DNA of 64,000 bases, from assembly GCF_000812565.1 (NCBI RefSeq), contig NZ_JTAM01000029.1:1-64000 (forward strand), in the 5' to 3' direction. The notes under the pieces were generated by a model. That model saw only the letters and a program-made list of their open reading frames with translations. It was not told the DNA's origin and ran no database searches. A program made the position numbers and the translations under genes. Origin of the DNA: Flammeovirga sp. OC4. GTDB lineage: Bacteria > Bacteroidota > Bacteroidia > Cytophagales > Flammeovirgaceae. This document shows positions 18,628-27,466 of this stretch, in pieces (position 1 is the stretch's first letter; each line of letters opens with the position of its first letter).

Positions 18628-20562
18628 ATGCCTAGAGAAACAAAAACGACAAATATCTTTTTTGTCAACATCTATAGATTTTTACTGATACTAAGTTTAT
18701 ATTCTGCAGCACGCTTTATATTCTTCTTTTACAATAACTCCTATTTCCCTGATGCAGATCTTCAAACGTTATTTTTAGGAGGAATTAAGTTTGATTTGCC
18801 TGCGGCGATATATACCAATGCCATTTTTGTACTGATGAGTTTATTCCCATCTCAGGTGAGGTATAATCAAACGTATCAAAGTGTGATTAAGTATTCTGTA
18901 TTTATTGTGAATGCGATCACATTGGCCATGAACTTAGCAGATACTGTTTTCTTTAGGTTTACCTCCAAAAGAACAACAGCTTCTATCTTTAGAGAGTTCT
19001 CTAATGAGGAAAATGGAGCAACTTTATTCTTCCGTTTCTTATTTGTGGATTATTGGTACATGACAGTGATTTGGGTTGTATTGATAGTAGTATTCATCTT
19101 CGCTTATAATGCAGTAGTAATACAAAAACCTAGAGTGAAACGACCTGTATTGAGATATTCTATTATTCATACGCTGATTTTTATAGTAAGTGCTGGCTTA
19201 TTAGCAGGAGCTGCTAGGGGTGGTTTTGACGGGACAACTCGTCCTATCTCTTTAAATAATGCTGGAGAATTTGTGAAAAAGCCACTTGAAATGTCTGTAG
19301 TGCTCAATACTCCTTTTGCGATGTTGAGAACTATGAACAAAAAGACCGCTAAAAAACATAATTATTTCACGCAAGATGAATTGTCAAAAGTGTATTCTGC
19401 ATATCATCATCCGAATCAAGATAAGCCACAAAAGAAAATGAATGTGGTGACGATTGTGATTGAAAGTTTTGGGCGAGAATACATTTCAGCTTTGAATCAA
19501 AATCCTGTAGATCCTGATTATGTAGGTTACACTCCATTTACAGATTCATTAATACAACATTCCAAAGCCTTTGTCAACGCGTTTGCCAATGGTAGAAAGT
19601 CTATCTCAGCCTTACCGTCTGTAATTTCCAGTATCCCTAATTTTTACTCTCCTTATGTGTTATCACATTATTCAACGAATAATATTAACAGTATAGCTTC
19701 TGTATTGAAAAAAGAAGGCTACTATTCTGCGTTTTTTCATGGAGCACCCAATGGATCTATGGGATTTGAGGCTTTCATGAATTTAGCCAGTTATGATGAT
19801 TACTTTGGAATGACCGAGTATAACAATGATGATGATTTTGATGGTACTTGGGGAATTTGGGATGAGCCGTTCTTGCAGTATTATGCAGAAACAATGAATA
19901 CTTTCGAAGAGCCATTTGTGACTTCATTATTTACATTGTCGTCACATCATCCATTTAAGATTCCAGAAGAATACGAAGAGACATTTAAAGGTGGTCCAAT
20001 GCCACTAAATCGAGGAACGGAGTATACTGATTACGCCCTTAAACGTTTTTTTGAAACAGCTTCAAAAATGCCTTGGTTTGAAAATACTATTTTTGTCATC
20101 ACTGCCGATCATACCAATCAGGTTTATTATCCAGAGTATAAAACGAGCCTTGGTCTGTTCAAAGTACCGATCATTTATTACACTCCAGGAGATCAGAATT
20201 TTGTTGGAATTGATTCTACGATCACCCAACAAATTGATATTTTTCCAACTTTGATGGATTACTTAGGTGTAAAGCAAGATTATATTTCATTCGGTTCTTC
20301 TGCGATCGACTCTACTCAAAAACATTTTTCTGTCAACTTTTTAGACCCTAATATTTTCCAAGTAACAGAAGGAGACTATACATTAGGATTTGATGGGGAA
20401 AAGGTAGCCTTCATGTACAACTTTAAAACAGACAGGTTGCAAGAACATGATTTAAAGGGAACAGGTCTTCCAGAGGAGAAGGAGCTAGAAGATCTTGCGA
20501 AAGGAATTATGCAAGAATATTCAAATAGAGCTATTGATAACAAAATGGCTGTCCAAGAGTAG
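18628..20562 (+). CDS. LTA-synthase-like membrane sulfatase-fold transferase
   Basis: This 644-residue protein has about five N-terminal membrane segments (within residues 10-200) and an exported alkaline phosphatase/sulfatase-fold domain from about residue 270. Visible landmarks are VIESFGREY (metal-binding Glu), RKSISALPS with the candidate nucleophile Ser325, FFHG, SSHHPF and TADHTNQ (metal-binding Asp and His). LtaS uses Thr in the nucleophile position (GKT); here the aligned tripeptide is R-K-S. Gram-negative relatives transfer phosphoglycerol or phosphoethanolamine to periplasmic glycans or lipids. The acceptor here is unknown. A possible partner pathway is the lipid-phosphate cluster just downstream on the opposite strand. 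Confidence 0.82.
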   Translation: MPRETKTTNIFFVNIYRFLLILSLYSAARFIFFFYNNSYFPDADLQTLFLGGIKFDLPAAIYTNAIFVLMSLFPSQVRYNQTYQSVIKYSVFIVNAITLAMNLADTVFFRFTSKRTTASIFREFSNEENGATLFFRFLFVDYWYMTVIWVVLIVVFIFAYNAVVIQKPRVKRPVLRYSIIHTLIFIVSAGLLAGAARGGFDGTTRPISLNNAGEFVKKPLEMSVVLNTPFAMLRTMNKKTAKKHNYFTQDELSKVYSAYHHPNQDKPQKKMNVVTIVIESFGREYISALNQNPVDPDYVGYTPFTDSLIQHSKAFVNAFANGRKSISALPSVISSIPNFYSPYVLSHYSTNNINSIASVLKKEGYYSAFFHGAPNGSMGFEAFMNLASYDDYFGMTEYNNDDDFDGTWGIWDEPFLQYYAETMNTFEEPFVTSLFTLSSHHPFKIPEEYEETFKGGPMPLNRGTEYTDYALKRFFETASKMPWFENTIFVITADHTNQVYYPEYKTSLGLFKVPIIYYTPGDQNFVGIDSTITQQIDIFPTLMDYLGVKQDYISFGSSAIDSTQKHFSVNFLDPNIFQVTEGDYTLGFDGEKVAFMYNFKTDRLQEHDLKGTGLPEEKELEDLAKGIMQEYSNRAIDNKMAVQE

Positions 20563-20585
20563 ATGAATATTGATTAGAGAGCATG

Positions 20586-20633
20586 AAAAAACGCTAGTAT
20601 TTATATCTAAAGATGTAATTACTAGCGTTTTTT
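20586..20633. terminator. Bidirectional terminator
   Basis: A perfect 14-bp stem (20586-20599 and 20620-20633) has poly-A on the left and poly-T on the right. It lies between the convergent LTA-synthase-like and PAP2 genes. Confidence 0.85.
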
Positions 20634-20681
20634 ATTATTGTTATCCACTTCAAATGGAAAGTTTATCTTAAATGGAGTGAT

Positions 20682-21326
20682 TTAACTGACTTTCTCCCAT
20701 GGCTTTAATCTTAACCAATTCTTTCGTTTTGCAACAGTCCATGAGAACCAAACCGTCAGTAAACCAACAATAGCACCTGCAGAAACATCTACTAAGAAAT
20801 GTTGTGCTAAATACATTCTTGAGATGGCGATAATTACACCATAACCAATGCCTAAAATGATTCCTTTCCAATTAGGAAGCATCAAAATAATCATTCCTCC
20901 TACTACAAAAGCAGTAGTAGTATGTCCGGAAGGGAAGGTATCAATAGTATGTAAATGATGATTCAAAATTTGATGAAAGGCGTCATGACCATGTAATCCC
21001 GTAGGACGTAAGGCAAATTCAGTTCCCTTTAATATCTGCTCTTTTACAACGTAAACAATAATGCCATGAATTGCAGAAGCCATAACTAATACACTCCAAT
21101 ATTCTCTTTTTAGCCAAAGCAATATAAATAACAACGGAATAAGCACAAGTCCATCACCAAGGTGAGTGGCATATGCGAAAAAAGCATTCCAGAAAGGAGT
21201 ATTAATATCGTTAAACATATGAACGCACCAAGCGGTAGCCGTTTCGTTTGTTATAATGGAGATGATGTATGGGATAAACATCACCATGGCCGAATAAAGT
21301 AGTAGTTTTGATTCTTTATCTTGCAT
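20682..21326 (-). CDS. PAP2-family lipid phosphatase (copy A)
   Basis: This integral membrane protein of about 214 residues removes phosphate from phosphatidate, undecaprenyl pyrophosphate or related lipids. All three PAP2 motifs are intact: K-x6-RP (KGTEFALRP), PSGHTTT, and SR-x5-H-x3-D (SRMYLAQHFLVD). About six membrane segments surround them. The start at 21326 (ATG, MQDKES) is preferred to an upstream TTG at 21347. It is the last gene of a minus-strand group with a lipid kinase and a second PAP2 protein that is clearly its paralogue. Confidence 0.88.
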   Translation of the reverse strand: MQDKESKLLLYSAMVMFIPYIISIITNETATAWCVHMFNDINTPFWNAFFAYATHLGDGLVLIPLLFILLWLKREYWSVLVMASAIHGIIVYVVKEQILKGTEFALRPTGLHGHDAFHQILNHHLHTIDTFPSGHTTTAFVVGGMIILMLPNWKGIILGIGYGVIIAISRMYLAQHFLVDVSAGAIVGLLTVWFSWTVAKRKNWLRLKPWEKVS

Positions 21327-21405
21327 CTGATCTTCTTTTTTTCTCAAAGATATTTATCTTTTTGGTGTTCTAATTACTAAGCCAAAAATAAATGATTATT
21401 AATTC

Positions 21406-22287
21406 TTAATTATCACTTACACCAATCACTTTTATCTGATCATTTACTTTAAAAATCAAAGGATATTTCCATGTGTCAGGTTCCCCATCTCTATGACCAT
21501 TGACAGCTTTCTCCGAGCTGCTTATTTCAATTTCTTTTCCACTAAATGTTTTAACGGAAGGAGCCTTGTGGATATTTTTAAGGAAAAGACGAATACCCCA
21601 TATCGCTCCTTTGATGAGGTTAGGAGGAGAAAGAATTGTCATTTCTAATTGTTGGTCACTTACCTTAGCAGTAGGAGCAATAAAAGCTTCATTTCCGTAT
21701 TGAGCAGCGTTGCCGATGGTCATGACAAAGGCTTTCTGCTTTATGATTTCTTGATGATCCAATCGTACTCCGTATTCTTTGGACTGATAACTTCCATATT
21801 CTTTGAAAATCGCTTTGATGTAGTTTTTTAGACCACGACCGTCCATTTGAGCAAAAACATGTGAGATGTGAGCATCAAAACCTATACCAGCAGTACAGAA
21901 AAAATATTTTCCATTGATAGTGGGAGCATCAAGTGCAATGACCTTTTTTTGAACAATACATTCGGTGGCTTTTTCTGTATTCATTGGGATTTTCAGATGA
22001 CGTGCTAGCCCATTACCTGATCCATTAGGGATGATACCTAAAGTTGCAGTAGTTCCCACCAAACCTGTTGCTACTTCATTGACAGTACCATCACCGCCAA
22101 CCGCAACAATAATATCATAAGTATTGCTAAGCTGTTTGGATAGCTTTGTGGCATGACCAGCATATTCCGTAAGTTCAATATTGACGTCAAACTTATATTC
22201 TTTAAGAATGGAAGCACACCTCTGGGCTGCTTTTTTTGCCTTTCCATTACCTGAAACAGGGTTGGCAATCAAAACCACTTTGTTCAT
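21406..22287 (-). CDS. YegS/DagK-family lipid kinase
   Basis: The 293-residue protein belongs to the diacylglycerol kinase catalytic family. The N-terminal nucleotide region has NPVSGNGK (9-16), GGDGT at 64-68 and PNGSGNGLARHL near 91-102. The C-terminal beta-sandwich ends with NGHRDGE. Family members phosphorylate diacylglycerol, ceramide-like lipids or undecaprenol. It sits between two PAP2 phosphatase genes, so the cluster encodes opposing activities on lipid headgroups. The spacing (114 bp from the upstream PAP2 gene, about 80 bp to the downstream one) allows but does not prove an operon. Confidence 0.88.
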   Translation of the reverse strand: MNKVVLIANPVSGNGKAKKAAQRCASILKEYKFDVNIELTEYAGHATKLSKQLSNTYDIIVAVGGDGTVNEVATGLVGTTATLGIIPNGSGNGLARHLKIPMNTEKATECIVQKKVIALDAPTINGKYFFCTAGIGFDAHISHVFAQMDGRGLKNYIKAIFKEYGSYQSKEYGVRLDHQEIIKQKAFVMTIGNAAQYGNEAFIAPTAKVSDQQLEMTILSPPNLIKGAIWGIRLFLKNIHKAPSVKTFSGKEIEISSSEKAVNGHRDGEPDTWKYPLIFKVNDQIKVIGVSDN

Positions 22288-22401
22288 TTGTTGCGTTATT
22301 AGGTTGATTTTAGTTTACAAAAGTGATAAAAAAACATCACAAAGTTAAATAACTCGGTGATGTTGATTAATTGTAGTTAGGCAAGGGGGAGCTTCAATTC
22401 A

Positions 22402-23088
22402 TTACATATTCTGAATTGAATGCTGTCCAAAAAGTGAAGGGTAATCTTTTTTCCATGGTTTTACTTTAAGCAAGTAATAGCGTTCGCATACATAAAGGCT
22501 GGCATATACCGTAAGAGTGCCTAAGATGCTTCCTACAGCTACATCTAAGAAGAAATGTTGTACCAGATACATTCTTGAAATACCAACGATAATTCCATAC
22601 ATCATTCCAGCTGTAATTCCTTTCCAGTTCGGGAATAGTAGAATAATCATAGCCCCTATAACAAACCCTGTTGTAGTGTGTCCAGAGGGAAAGCTATTCG
22701 AATAGTGAAACTGAACGTCTAGAACTTGATGAAAGCTTTCTGCCCCAAATTGACCGGCAGGCCTTAAGCTTAATGCTTCACCGGTAAAGACAACTCTCTT
22801 TAATACGGCCACCAAAATGCCATGAAGAGCAGCAGACATCACCAGAACAGGCCAATATTCTTTCTTTACAAGCCAGACTAGGCCCAAAAGTGGAATTAAG
22901 AATAAACCATCTCCTAAATTCGTGATGTATTTAAAGAAATAGTCTAAAGTAATCGTGTGGTTGTCATTTAATAAATGTACCATCCAAGCGGTATCTCTTT
23001 CTCTAGTAATCAAAGCGAATACTATTGGAATAACAAGTAGCAATGAAATTACTCCAAGGATGTTATAGATTCTTTTTTTCGCATTCAT
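22402..23088 (-). CDS. PAP2-family lipid phosphatase (copy B)
   Basis: This 228-residue membrane protein is a paralogue of copy A. They share PSGHTTT, MIIL-(M/L)-(L/F)-PNWKGI, and SRMYL-x-QHF with the same spacing. Copy B keeps PSGH and SR-x5-H-x3-D, but the Lys of the first motif K-x6-RP is Thr (TGEALSLRP). That Lys contacts phosphate in characterised enzymes, so activity or substrate preference may differ. The gene start overlaps the end of the glycosyltransferase gene by 26 bp, so the two are translationally linked. Confidence 0.85.
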   Translation of the reverse strand: MNAKKRIYNILGVISLLLVIPIVFALITRERDTAWMVHLLNDNHTITLDYFFKYITNLGDGLFLIPLLGLVWLVKKEYWPVLVMSAALHGILVAVLKRVVFTGEALSLRPAGQFGAESFHQVLDVQFHYSNSFPSGHTTTGFVIGAMIILLFPNWKGITAGMMYGIIVGISRMYLVQHFFLDVAVGSILGTLTVYASLYVCERYYLLKVKPWKKDYPSLFGQHSIQNM

Positions 23089-24802
23089 TTGTTTTCGAAA
23101 GTTGAGGTATTTTCAGATCAATTATTAATAATGTATCTAGAGATGACGCTCTTGTTTCTGCATTCAAAAACGCCAAGTTCATTGTTGTGATGTGAAAGGA
23201 TCCGTATTGATTGATAATTTGATAGGGGATATTATTCTTTTCGAGTTTCTTCAAAAAAGAATAATCTGTATAAATCAATGGCCTACTTTCAGGAGGAGTG
23301 TTTTGGAGGGATTCAAGGTCAATACTACTTTGATGCTTTGCGTTGAGGTAAAATTGGAATAACCAACTCTCAACATCTTGATGTACCTCTCGTTCTTCAA
23401 ACTCTTCGTTTAAATACCTTGCTGCTGCAGTGCCTCCTTGGTAAGTGAGTACATCTTTATAAAATACTTCATGAATAAAAGTACCCATGATTAAACTGCA
23501 TATTATACCCATTACAATATGTTTTTGGACAGTACCTTTTTTAAGGTTGTAGTAGACAATGCAGCCCAAAAGGATGCCACTCAAGGTAGCACCTAGGTAT
23601 TGTACTTCGTTAAAGTAAAAGAACATGATGCCGATACAGATCATGAAAAACAGTCCACAGTAAAGCTGTATGCTAATTTTAGAAACTTGTTCTATCCACT
23701 TTTTCTGGTCAGACCATCGAACCAGAGTTTGGGAGGTATGAATTGCTAAAAGTGGAAATACGATATTGGTGTAGTGAGGAAGTTGAAATTTTGAAATCGA
23801 AAAAATAATGAAGATAACACCAAAGCCGCAGACTGTAATGTATTCATCGGCTACGATTCCTTTTTTGACTCTTTGGTAGAGTTCTATAAATAACCCTGCA
23901 TAAGCAATCAAAGCCCAAGGGGCAAAAGCCCATAGTACCGTATGAAGGAAGAAAAATGGATCACCTTCGCCTTTAATTGGTCCTGAGTTGAAAAAGCGTC
24001 CAAATTGACTGTCCCAGAAGAAAAACTTAATTCCTGAGACATTGGTAGTGCCAAATACGATTTTTTCAGGATGTGCATCAAACTGATAATACAGTGCAAA
24101 AATTTCAGGAAGAGTAAAAACTAAAGTAAGTACAACAACAATTATCCATTTTATGCTGAAGATATTCTTCCATTTGTTTCTTAAAACTAAATCACCCCAT
24201 ACAGCAGAGTAGAGTATGATCAGAATGAAGACCCCTTTAGTCATTACTGCAAATGCCGAAAAAAGTGCAGCTGCCAATAAATGAGAAACCTTATTTTTAT
24301 TTGAAAATTGATAAAGGTGGTAGATTCCACCCATTATTAGTCCTAATAAAATAGCTTCAGCTCTCACATCATTATTTGATAACATGATGTGTAATGCCGT
24401 TCCTGTGATCAAAACACTATATTGGGCGATGGTTCTATTGTAAAGCACCTTGGCAAGCTTATAGGTGTACCATAGCCCGATACAGAAGAATACAAAGGAT
24501 GGAAGTTTATAAGCGAAACTATTAACGCCTAGAATCTTCATGGATATGGCACATACCCAAAAAGGAAAGTGAGGTTTGTCTAGCCAGTCTTTATCCCAGA
24601 CAATTAAGTTAACGAAGTCGTTGGTGTTAACAATATGTTTCGATATACATGCATACAATGCAGAGTCTACATCAAATATATCATTGAAAAGGCCTAGGAA
24701 ATTCACACATAAGACCCCGAATAATAGTATATAAAAGTGTTTTTGCTTCAATTTTAATCGTCTTATAGTAGGTTGCTGATCTTTTGTAAAAGTAGAAGGC
24801 AA
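23063..24802 (-). CDS. GT39/ArnT-like membrane glycosyltransferase
   Basis: The 579-residue protein has roughly eleven to thirteen membrane segments. Its first periplasmic loop carries DVDSALYA (D44, D46) and DWLDKPHFPFW, the pattern of PMT/ArnT enzymes that use polyprenyl-phosphate sugars as donors. The donor sugar and acceptor are not visible from sequence. No ATG is available: a stop codon lies just upstream and the first methionine is far inside, so translation probably begins at TTG 24802 or TTG 24751. It is the first gene of the lipid block and overlaps PAP2 copy B. Confidence 0.82.
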   Translation of the reverse strand: MPSTFTKDQQPTIRRLKLKQKHFYILLFGVLCVNFLGLFNDIFDVDSALYACISKHIVNTNDFVNLIVWDKDWLDKPHFPFWVCAISMKILGVNSFAYKLPSFVFFCIGLWYTYKLAKVLYNRTIAQYSVLITGTALHIMLSNNDVRAEAILLGLIMGGIYHLYQFSNKNKVSHLLAAALFSAFAVMTKGVFILIILYSAVWGDLVLRNKWKNIFSIKWIIVVVLTLVFTLPEIFALYYQFDAHPEKIVFGTTNVSGIKFFFWDSQFGRFFNSGPIKGEGDPFFFLHTVLWAFAPWALIAYAGLFIELYQRVKKGIVADEYITVCGFGVIFIIFSISKFQLPHYTNIVFPLLAIHTSQTLVRWSDQKKWIEQVSKISIQLYCGLFFMICIGIMFFYFNEVQYLGATLSGILLGCIVYYNLKKGTVQKHIVMGIICSLIMGTFIHEVFYKDVLTYQGGTAAARYLNEEFEEREVHQDVESWLFQFYLNAKHQSSIDLESLQNTPPESRPLIYTDYSFLKKLEKNNIPYQIINQYGSFHITTMNLAFLNAETRASSLDTLLIIDLKIPQLSKTNECEKKNL

Positions 24803-24890
24803 CTTTTAACGATGCGTGAAGCAGAGGTAAAGTAATCAAAAAATAGAATCGAGGAATGTGAACGTAATAGAAATGAAAGGGCATAAAAAA

Positions 24891-24916
24891 AGCGATCTTC
24901 TTATTAGAAGATCGCT
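24891..24916 (-). terminator. Terminator of the tRNA pair
   Basis: A perfect 11-bp stem with a 4-nt loop is followed on the minus strand by TTTTTTTATG. It begins 5 bp after the 3' end of tRNA-Pro. Confidence 0.9.
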
Positions 24917-24920
24917 CTTG

Positions 24921-24995
24921 TCGGGATGGCAGGATTCGAACCTGCGACCCCCTGGTCCCAAACCAGGTACACTAACCGGACTGTGCTACATCCCG
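24921..24995 (-). tRNA. tRNA-Pro (anticodon TGG)
   Basis: The 75-nt gene folds into a full cloverleaf. The acceptor stem is CGGGATG/CATCCCG with discriminator A, the anticodon loop reads TTTGGGA, and the T arm is GCAGGTTCGAATCCTGC. CCA is not encoded. It lies 7 nt downstream of tRNA-Ser in the same transcript. Confidence 0.96.
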
Positions 24996-25002
24996 AACTT
25001 AG

Positions 25003-25087
25003 CGGAGAGTATGGGATTCGAACCCATGCATCGGTTTCCCGATGACGGTTTAGCAAACCGCTCCATTAACCACTCTGGCAACTCTCC
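25003..25087 (-). tRNA. tRNA-Ser (anticodon GCT)
   Basis: The 85-nt gene has acceptor stem GGAGAGT/ACTCTCC, discriminator G, anticodon loop TTGCTAA and the long variable arm typical of serine tRNAs (CATCGGGAAACCGATG). CCA is not encoded. Confidence 0.96.
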
Positions 25088-25333
25088 ATAAACGTATTTG
25101 GTTGTCATTTCTGACGTCCTTTTCGTTTAATGCGATGCAAATATAAGCGGTGAAATTCCATTATTCCAAATAGAATTCCATAAAAAAGTGTTAATTAAAT
25201 TTAGGATTTATTCATTGATCTGATATTCAATGAGTAAAAAGTACAATTTTCTTCTACCTATTCTATTGCATCAATAAATCTTTTAAATTAGCAGGTGATA
25301 TTAATGAACAAGTTTATTCTATTTACATAAAGT

Positions 25334-26308
25334 ATGACGTTAGCAAGGGAACTCGGTGGGTTAGAATTTGCACTGATTGCAATATTCTTCCTGTTTTATT
25401 GCCTCTACCTTTATAGAATCTTAAGAGCACGTAAATCTTTTAGAGCAAAAGGTGGTGCTACTCTTTATAAGCTTATATTAAGAACCATTTATTTTGGTCT
25501 TTTTATAATAGCCTTATTGGGGCCATCTTTTGGTGAGATGAAAAAAGAAGTAAAAGCGGTAAGTAAAGATATTTACATCTGTGTAGACCTGTCAAAATCA
25601 ATGGACGCTACGGATATTAAGCCTTCCCGCTTAGCGAAATTAAAGTTTGAGTTAAAACAAATTGTAAAATCATTCAATTCAGATCGCATTGGACTGATTG
25701 TATTTACAAGTGATGCCTTTTTACAGTGTCCTTTGACATACGATGGAAATGCCTTGAATATGTTTATTGAGACGATGTCAACTTCTTTAATTTCTAATTC
25801 GGGTACGGACTTTGGTCCTCCGTTGGAAATGGCAATTACGAAACTAGAAGACGCAGAGGAAGGAGTGCCTACAGCCAAAAAGGCATCTAAAGTAATTATT
25901 TTAGTGAGTGATGGAGAAGATTTTGGTGAGGATACTGATGAAATGGTCAAAGAAATAAAGAACCAGGAGGTGAAGTTATTTACAATGGGTATTGGTACAG
26001 AATCTGGATCAAAAATTCCTGCCGGATATCGTTTTAAAAGAGATAAAATGGGGAATGATATTATTACAAAATTGAATCCTTCTTCATTGAAAAGTTTGGC
26101 GAGTGTTACTGGTGGAGAGTACTTTGAAATCAGTGATAAGCAAAATGATATCAATCGACTCATTAGTTCTATCAATAAAATTGAGGGTGAATTGAAAGGT
26201 TCAAAAATGGCAGATGTATCAGCCAATAAATATTATTATTTCTTAGCAATCGCATTACTATTATTAGGCCTGGATGTTATTTTAGCAGTCAGAGTTATTA
26301 AAATATAG
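25334..26308 (+). CDS. BatA/BatB-like von Willebrand A membrane protein
   Basis: The 324-residue inner-membrane protein has two N-terminal membrane segments (about 10-30 and 48-66), a VWA domain (about 78-280) and a final membrane segment (about 298-318). The MIDAS metal site is intact: DLSKS at 85-89, a Thr in SGTDFG, and the SDGED loop. This layout matches the Bat (Bacteroides aerotolerance) proteins, which usually lie in moxR-DUF58-batA-batB-batC-batD operons. Here no partner is adjacent and the gene ends at a terminator, so it is an orphan or separated copy. Confidence 0.78.
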   Translation: MTLARELGGLEFALIAIFFLFYCLYLYRILRARKSFRAKGGATLYKLILRTIYFGLFIIALLGPSFGEMKKEVKAVSKDIYICVDLSKSMDATDIKPSRLAKLKFELKQIVKSFNSDRIGLIVFTSDAFLQCPLTYDGNALNMFIETMSTSLISNSGTDFGPPLEMAITKLEDAEEGVPTAKKASKVIILVSDGEDFGEDTDEMVKEIKNQEVKLFTMGIGTESGSKIPAGYRFKRDKMGNDIITKLNPSSLKSLASVTGGEYFEISDKQNDINRLISSINKIEGELKGSKMADVSANKYYYFLAIALLLLGLDVILAVRVIKI

Positions 26309-26330
26309 TCTGAATCTTTTGACGAAAAAG

Positions 26331-26368
26331 ATCCCTTTGGTTTCAATTTAATTCAAAACCAAAGGGAT
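26331..26368. terminator. Bidirectional terminator
   Basis: A perfect 13-bp stem (26331-26343 and 26356-26368) is flanked by AAAAAG and TTTTTTTA. It lies between convergent genes. Confidence 0.88.
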
Positions 26369-26372
26369 TTTT

Positions 26373-26852
26373 TTATGCGATACCAACTGTGGAAAGTACA
26401 CTGACTTGATTCATATAAATATAAGAATAAAGACCAATTAAAATGAGTGTAGGGTGAGGTTTTATTATTGTGATTTTGCCTGATGATAAAGATGCTTTAT
26501 ACGAAGCATATACCATCTCATTTTCATCAACCAAATCCCATTTAGTAGTAAATATGTCTTTTGTTTTCCATTTATAAGATTTTCCTTCCAATGTAATCTT
26601 GGCTTTTCCCAGCAATTTAGTGTAAGTCATTTCGCCAATTACTTCTCCGGTTACACGATCAATAATCATTGAATCACTGTTCCAGATACTTTTGTTTTCA
26701 ATACAATATTCTTTGCTGTATAATGTCATTTTAGAATTTTTAGACATCATACTCATGTCAAGGGAACCAATGAGGTTATTATCTTCATACACTTTTATTT
26801 TATTACTAAAAGTTCCGCTTTTCCATGTTAGTTGTTGTTTTTTAGTATTCAT
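26373..26852 (-). CDS. Hypothetical protein
   Basis: I do not recognise this 159-residue protein. Most of it alternates short beta-like segments with Lys- and Thr-rich turns (for example the TWKSGTFSNKIKVYEDN opening and GEMTYTKLLGKAKITLEG in the middle). This faintly recalls the LURP/tubby-like barrel, but not firmly. The last 35 residues are hydrophobic (PTLILIGLYSYIYM) and could be a tail anchor. It has no signal peptide and is transcribed alone, convergent with the VWA gene. Confidence 0.6.
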   Translation of the reverse strand: MNTKKQQLTWKSGTFSNKIKVYEDNNLIGSLDMSMMSKNSKMTLYSKEYCIENKSIWNSDSMIIDRVTGEVIGEMTYTKLLGKAKITLEGKSYKWKTKDIFTTKWDLVDENEMVYASYKASLSSGKITIIKPHPTLILIGLYSYIYMNQVSVLSTVGIA

Positions 26853-27273
26853 ATTATTGAGAGATAAATAGTTAAGAATTATTAACGTTAGAATGATAAA
26901 TAAGGTTTTATGATGTAAGGCCTTAGTTGATGATCAATAATTTATAAGTTTTTCATTTACTGTTTGTTAAGGTGTTGATAGCTCTTGTAATAAAGTACCA
27001 AAGGTTTAAACGCTTTTTGTTGAGACTGAAACGAAGAGTATTATTTTATTTAGATAAATCGACTAAAAGAAGGTTGAGTTACCATTGTTTATAATGGACA
27101 GTTGTAATTCTCTTTCGATAAGTATACTGAAAACTAAATTTTCTCAAACTTCCAATCCATTTTTCTACAATATTTATAGAATTGACTTTCAAGTTTTCTT
27201 CTGCATCATTTTTTTTGTAACACTTTTCCCTTACAGGCCGAGAAAATACTAGCCACTGAATTGGGTGGAAAAT

Positions 27274-27330
27274 CCACTGGCGTGAATGTCAATTAGATCA
27301 TCATAAACTTTCCTGAGTTCTAAATACTAT
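27274..27330. repeat. Shortened relative of the 28.1-kb palindromic element
   Basis: CACTGGCGTGAATGTCAA is followed by AGATCA and a TTCTAAATACTATA-like end. This matches, in the same order, the right arm of the element at 28092-28242, with about 25 bp missing in the middle and several substitutions. Confidence 0.6.
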
Positions 27331-27421
27331 AAATATTAGACATCTTAGTTTGCAGTGTGATAGGTAAATACCTTAATAAATTCATAATATAGATAGCCAT
27401 ACATCCATGATAATTACTTAC

Positions 27422-27429
27422 TACATTTG
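27422..27429 (+). promoter_or_regulatory. Bacteroidota-type -7 promoter box of the sigma gene
   Basis: TACATTTG matches TANNTTTG and lies 37 bp before the ATG of the ECF sigma gene. A -33 element is not clear. Confidence 0.4.
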
Positions 27430-27466
27430 TGTAGATTGAAAACTGAGGCTATAAAAGCTAGATTAG

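Larger units (their letters stand above)
26853..27466. other. 614-bp intergenic region upstream of the ECF sigma gene
   Basis: This is the longest gene-free stretch in the window. It contains the promoter region of the hypothetical gene on its left, a degenerate copy of a palindromic repeat (27274-27330) and a -7-type box (27422-27429) close to the sigma gene. I see no convincing coding sequence or recognisable RNA family. Confidence 0.6.

Noticed and set aside
24858-25091. Plus-strand open frame of 77 codons with a Gly-Trp-Gln-Asp-Ser-Asn-Leu-Arg-Pro-Pro start
   Set aside because: It is the antisense of the tRNA-Pro and tRNA-Ser genes. This peptide is a well-known spurious translation of tRNA sequence, not a protein.
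25573-26226. 217-codon open frame on the minus strand
   Set aside because: It lies entirely antisense to the VWA gene. The composition mirrors the opposite strand and it has no family features.
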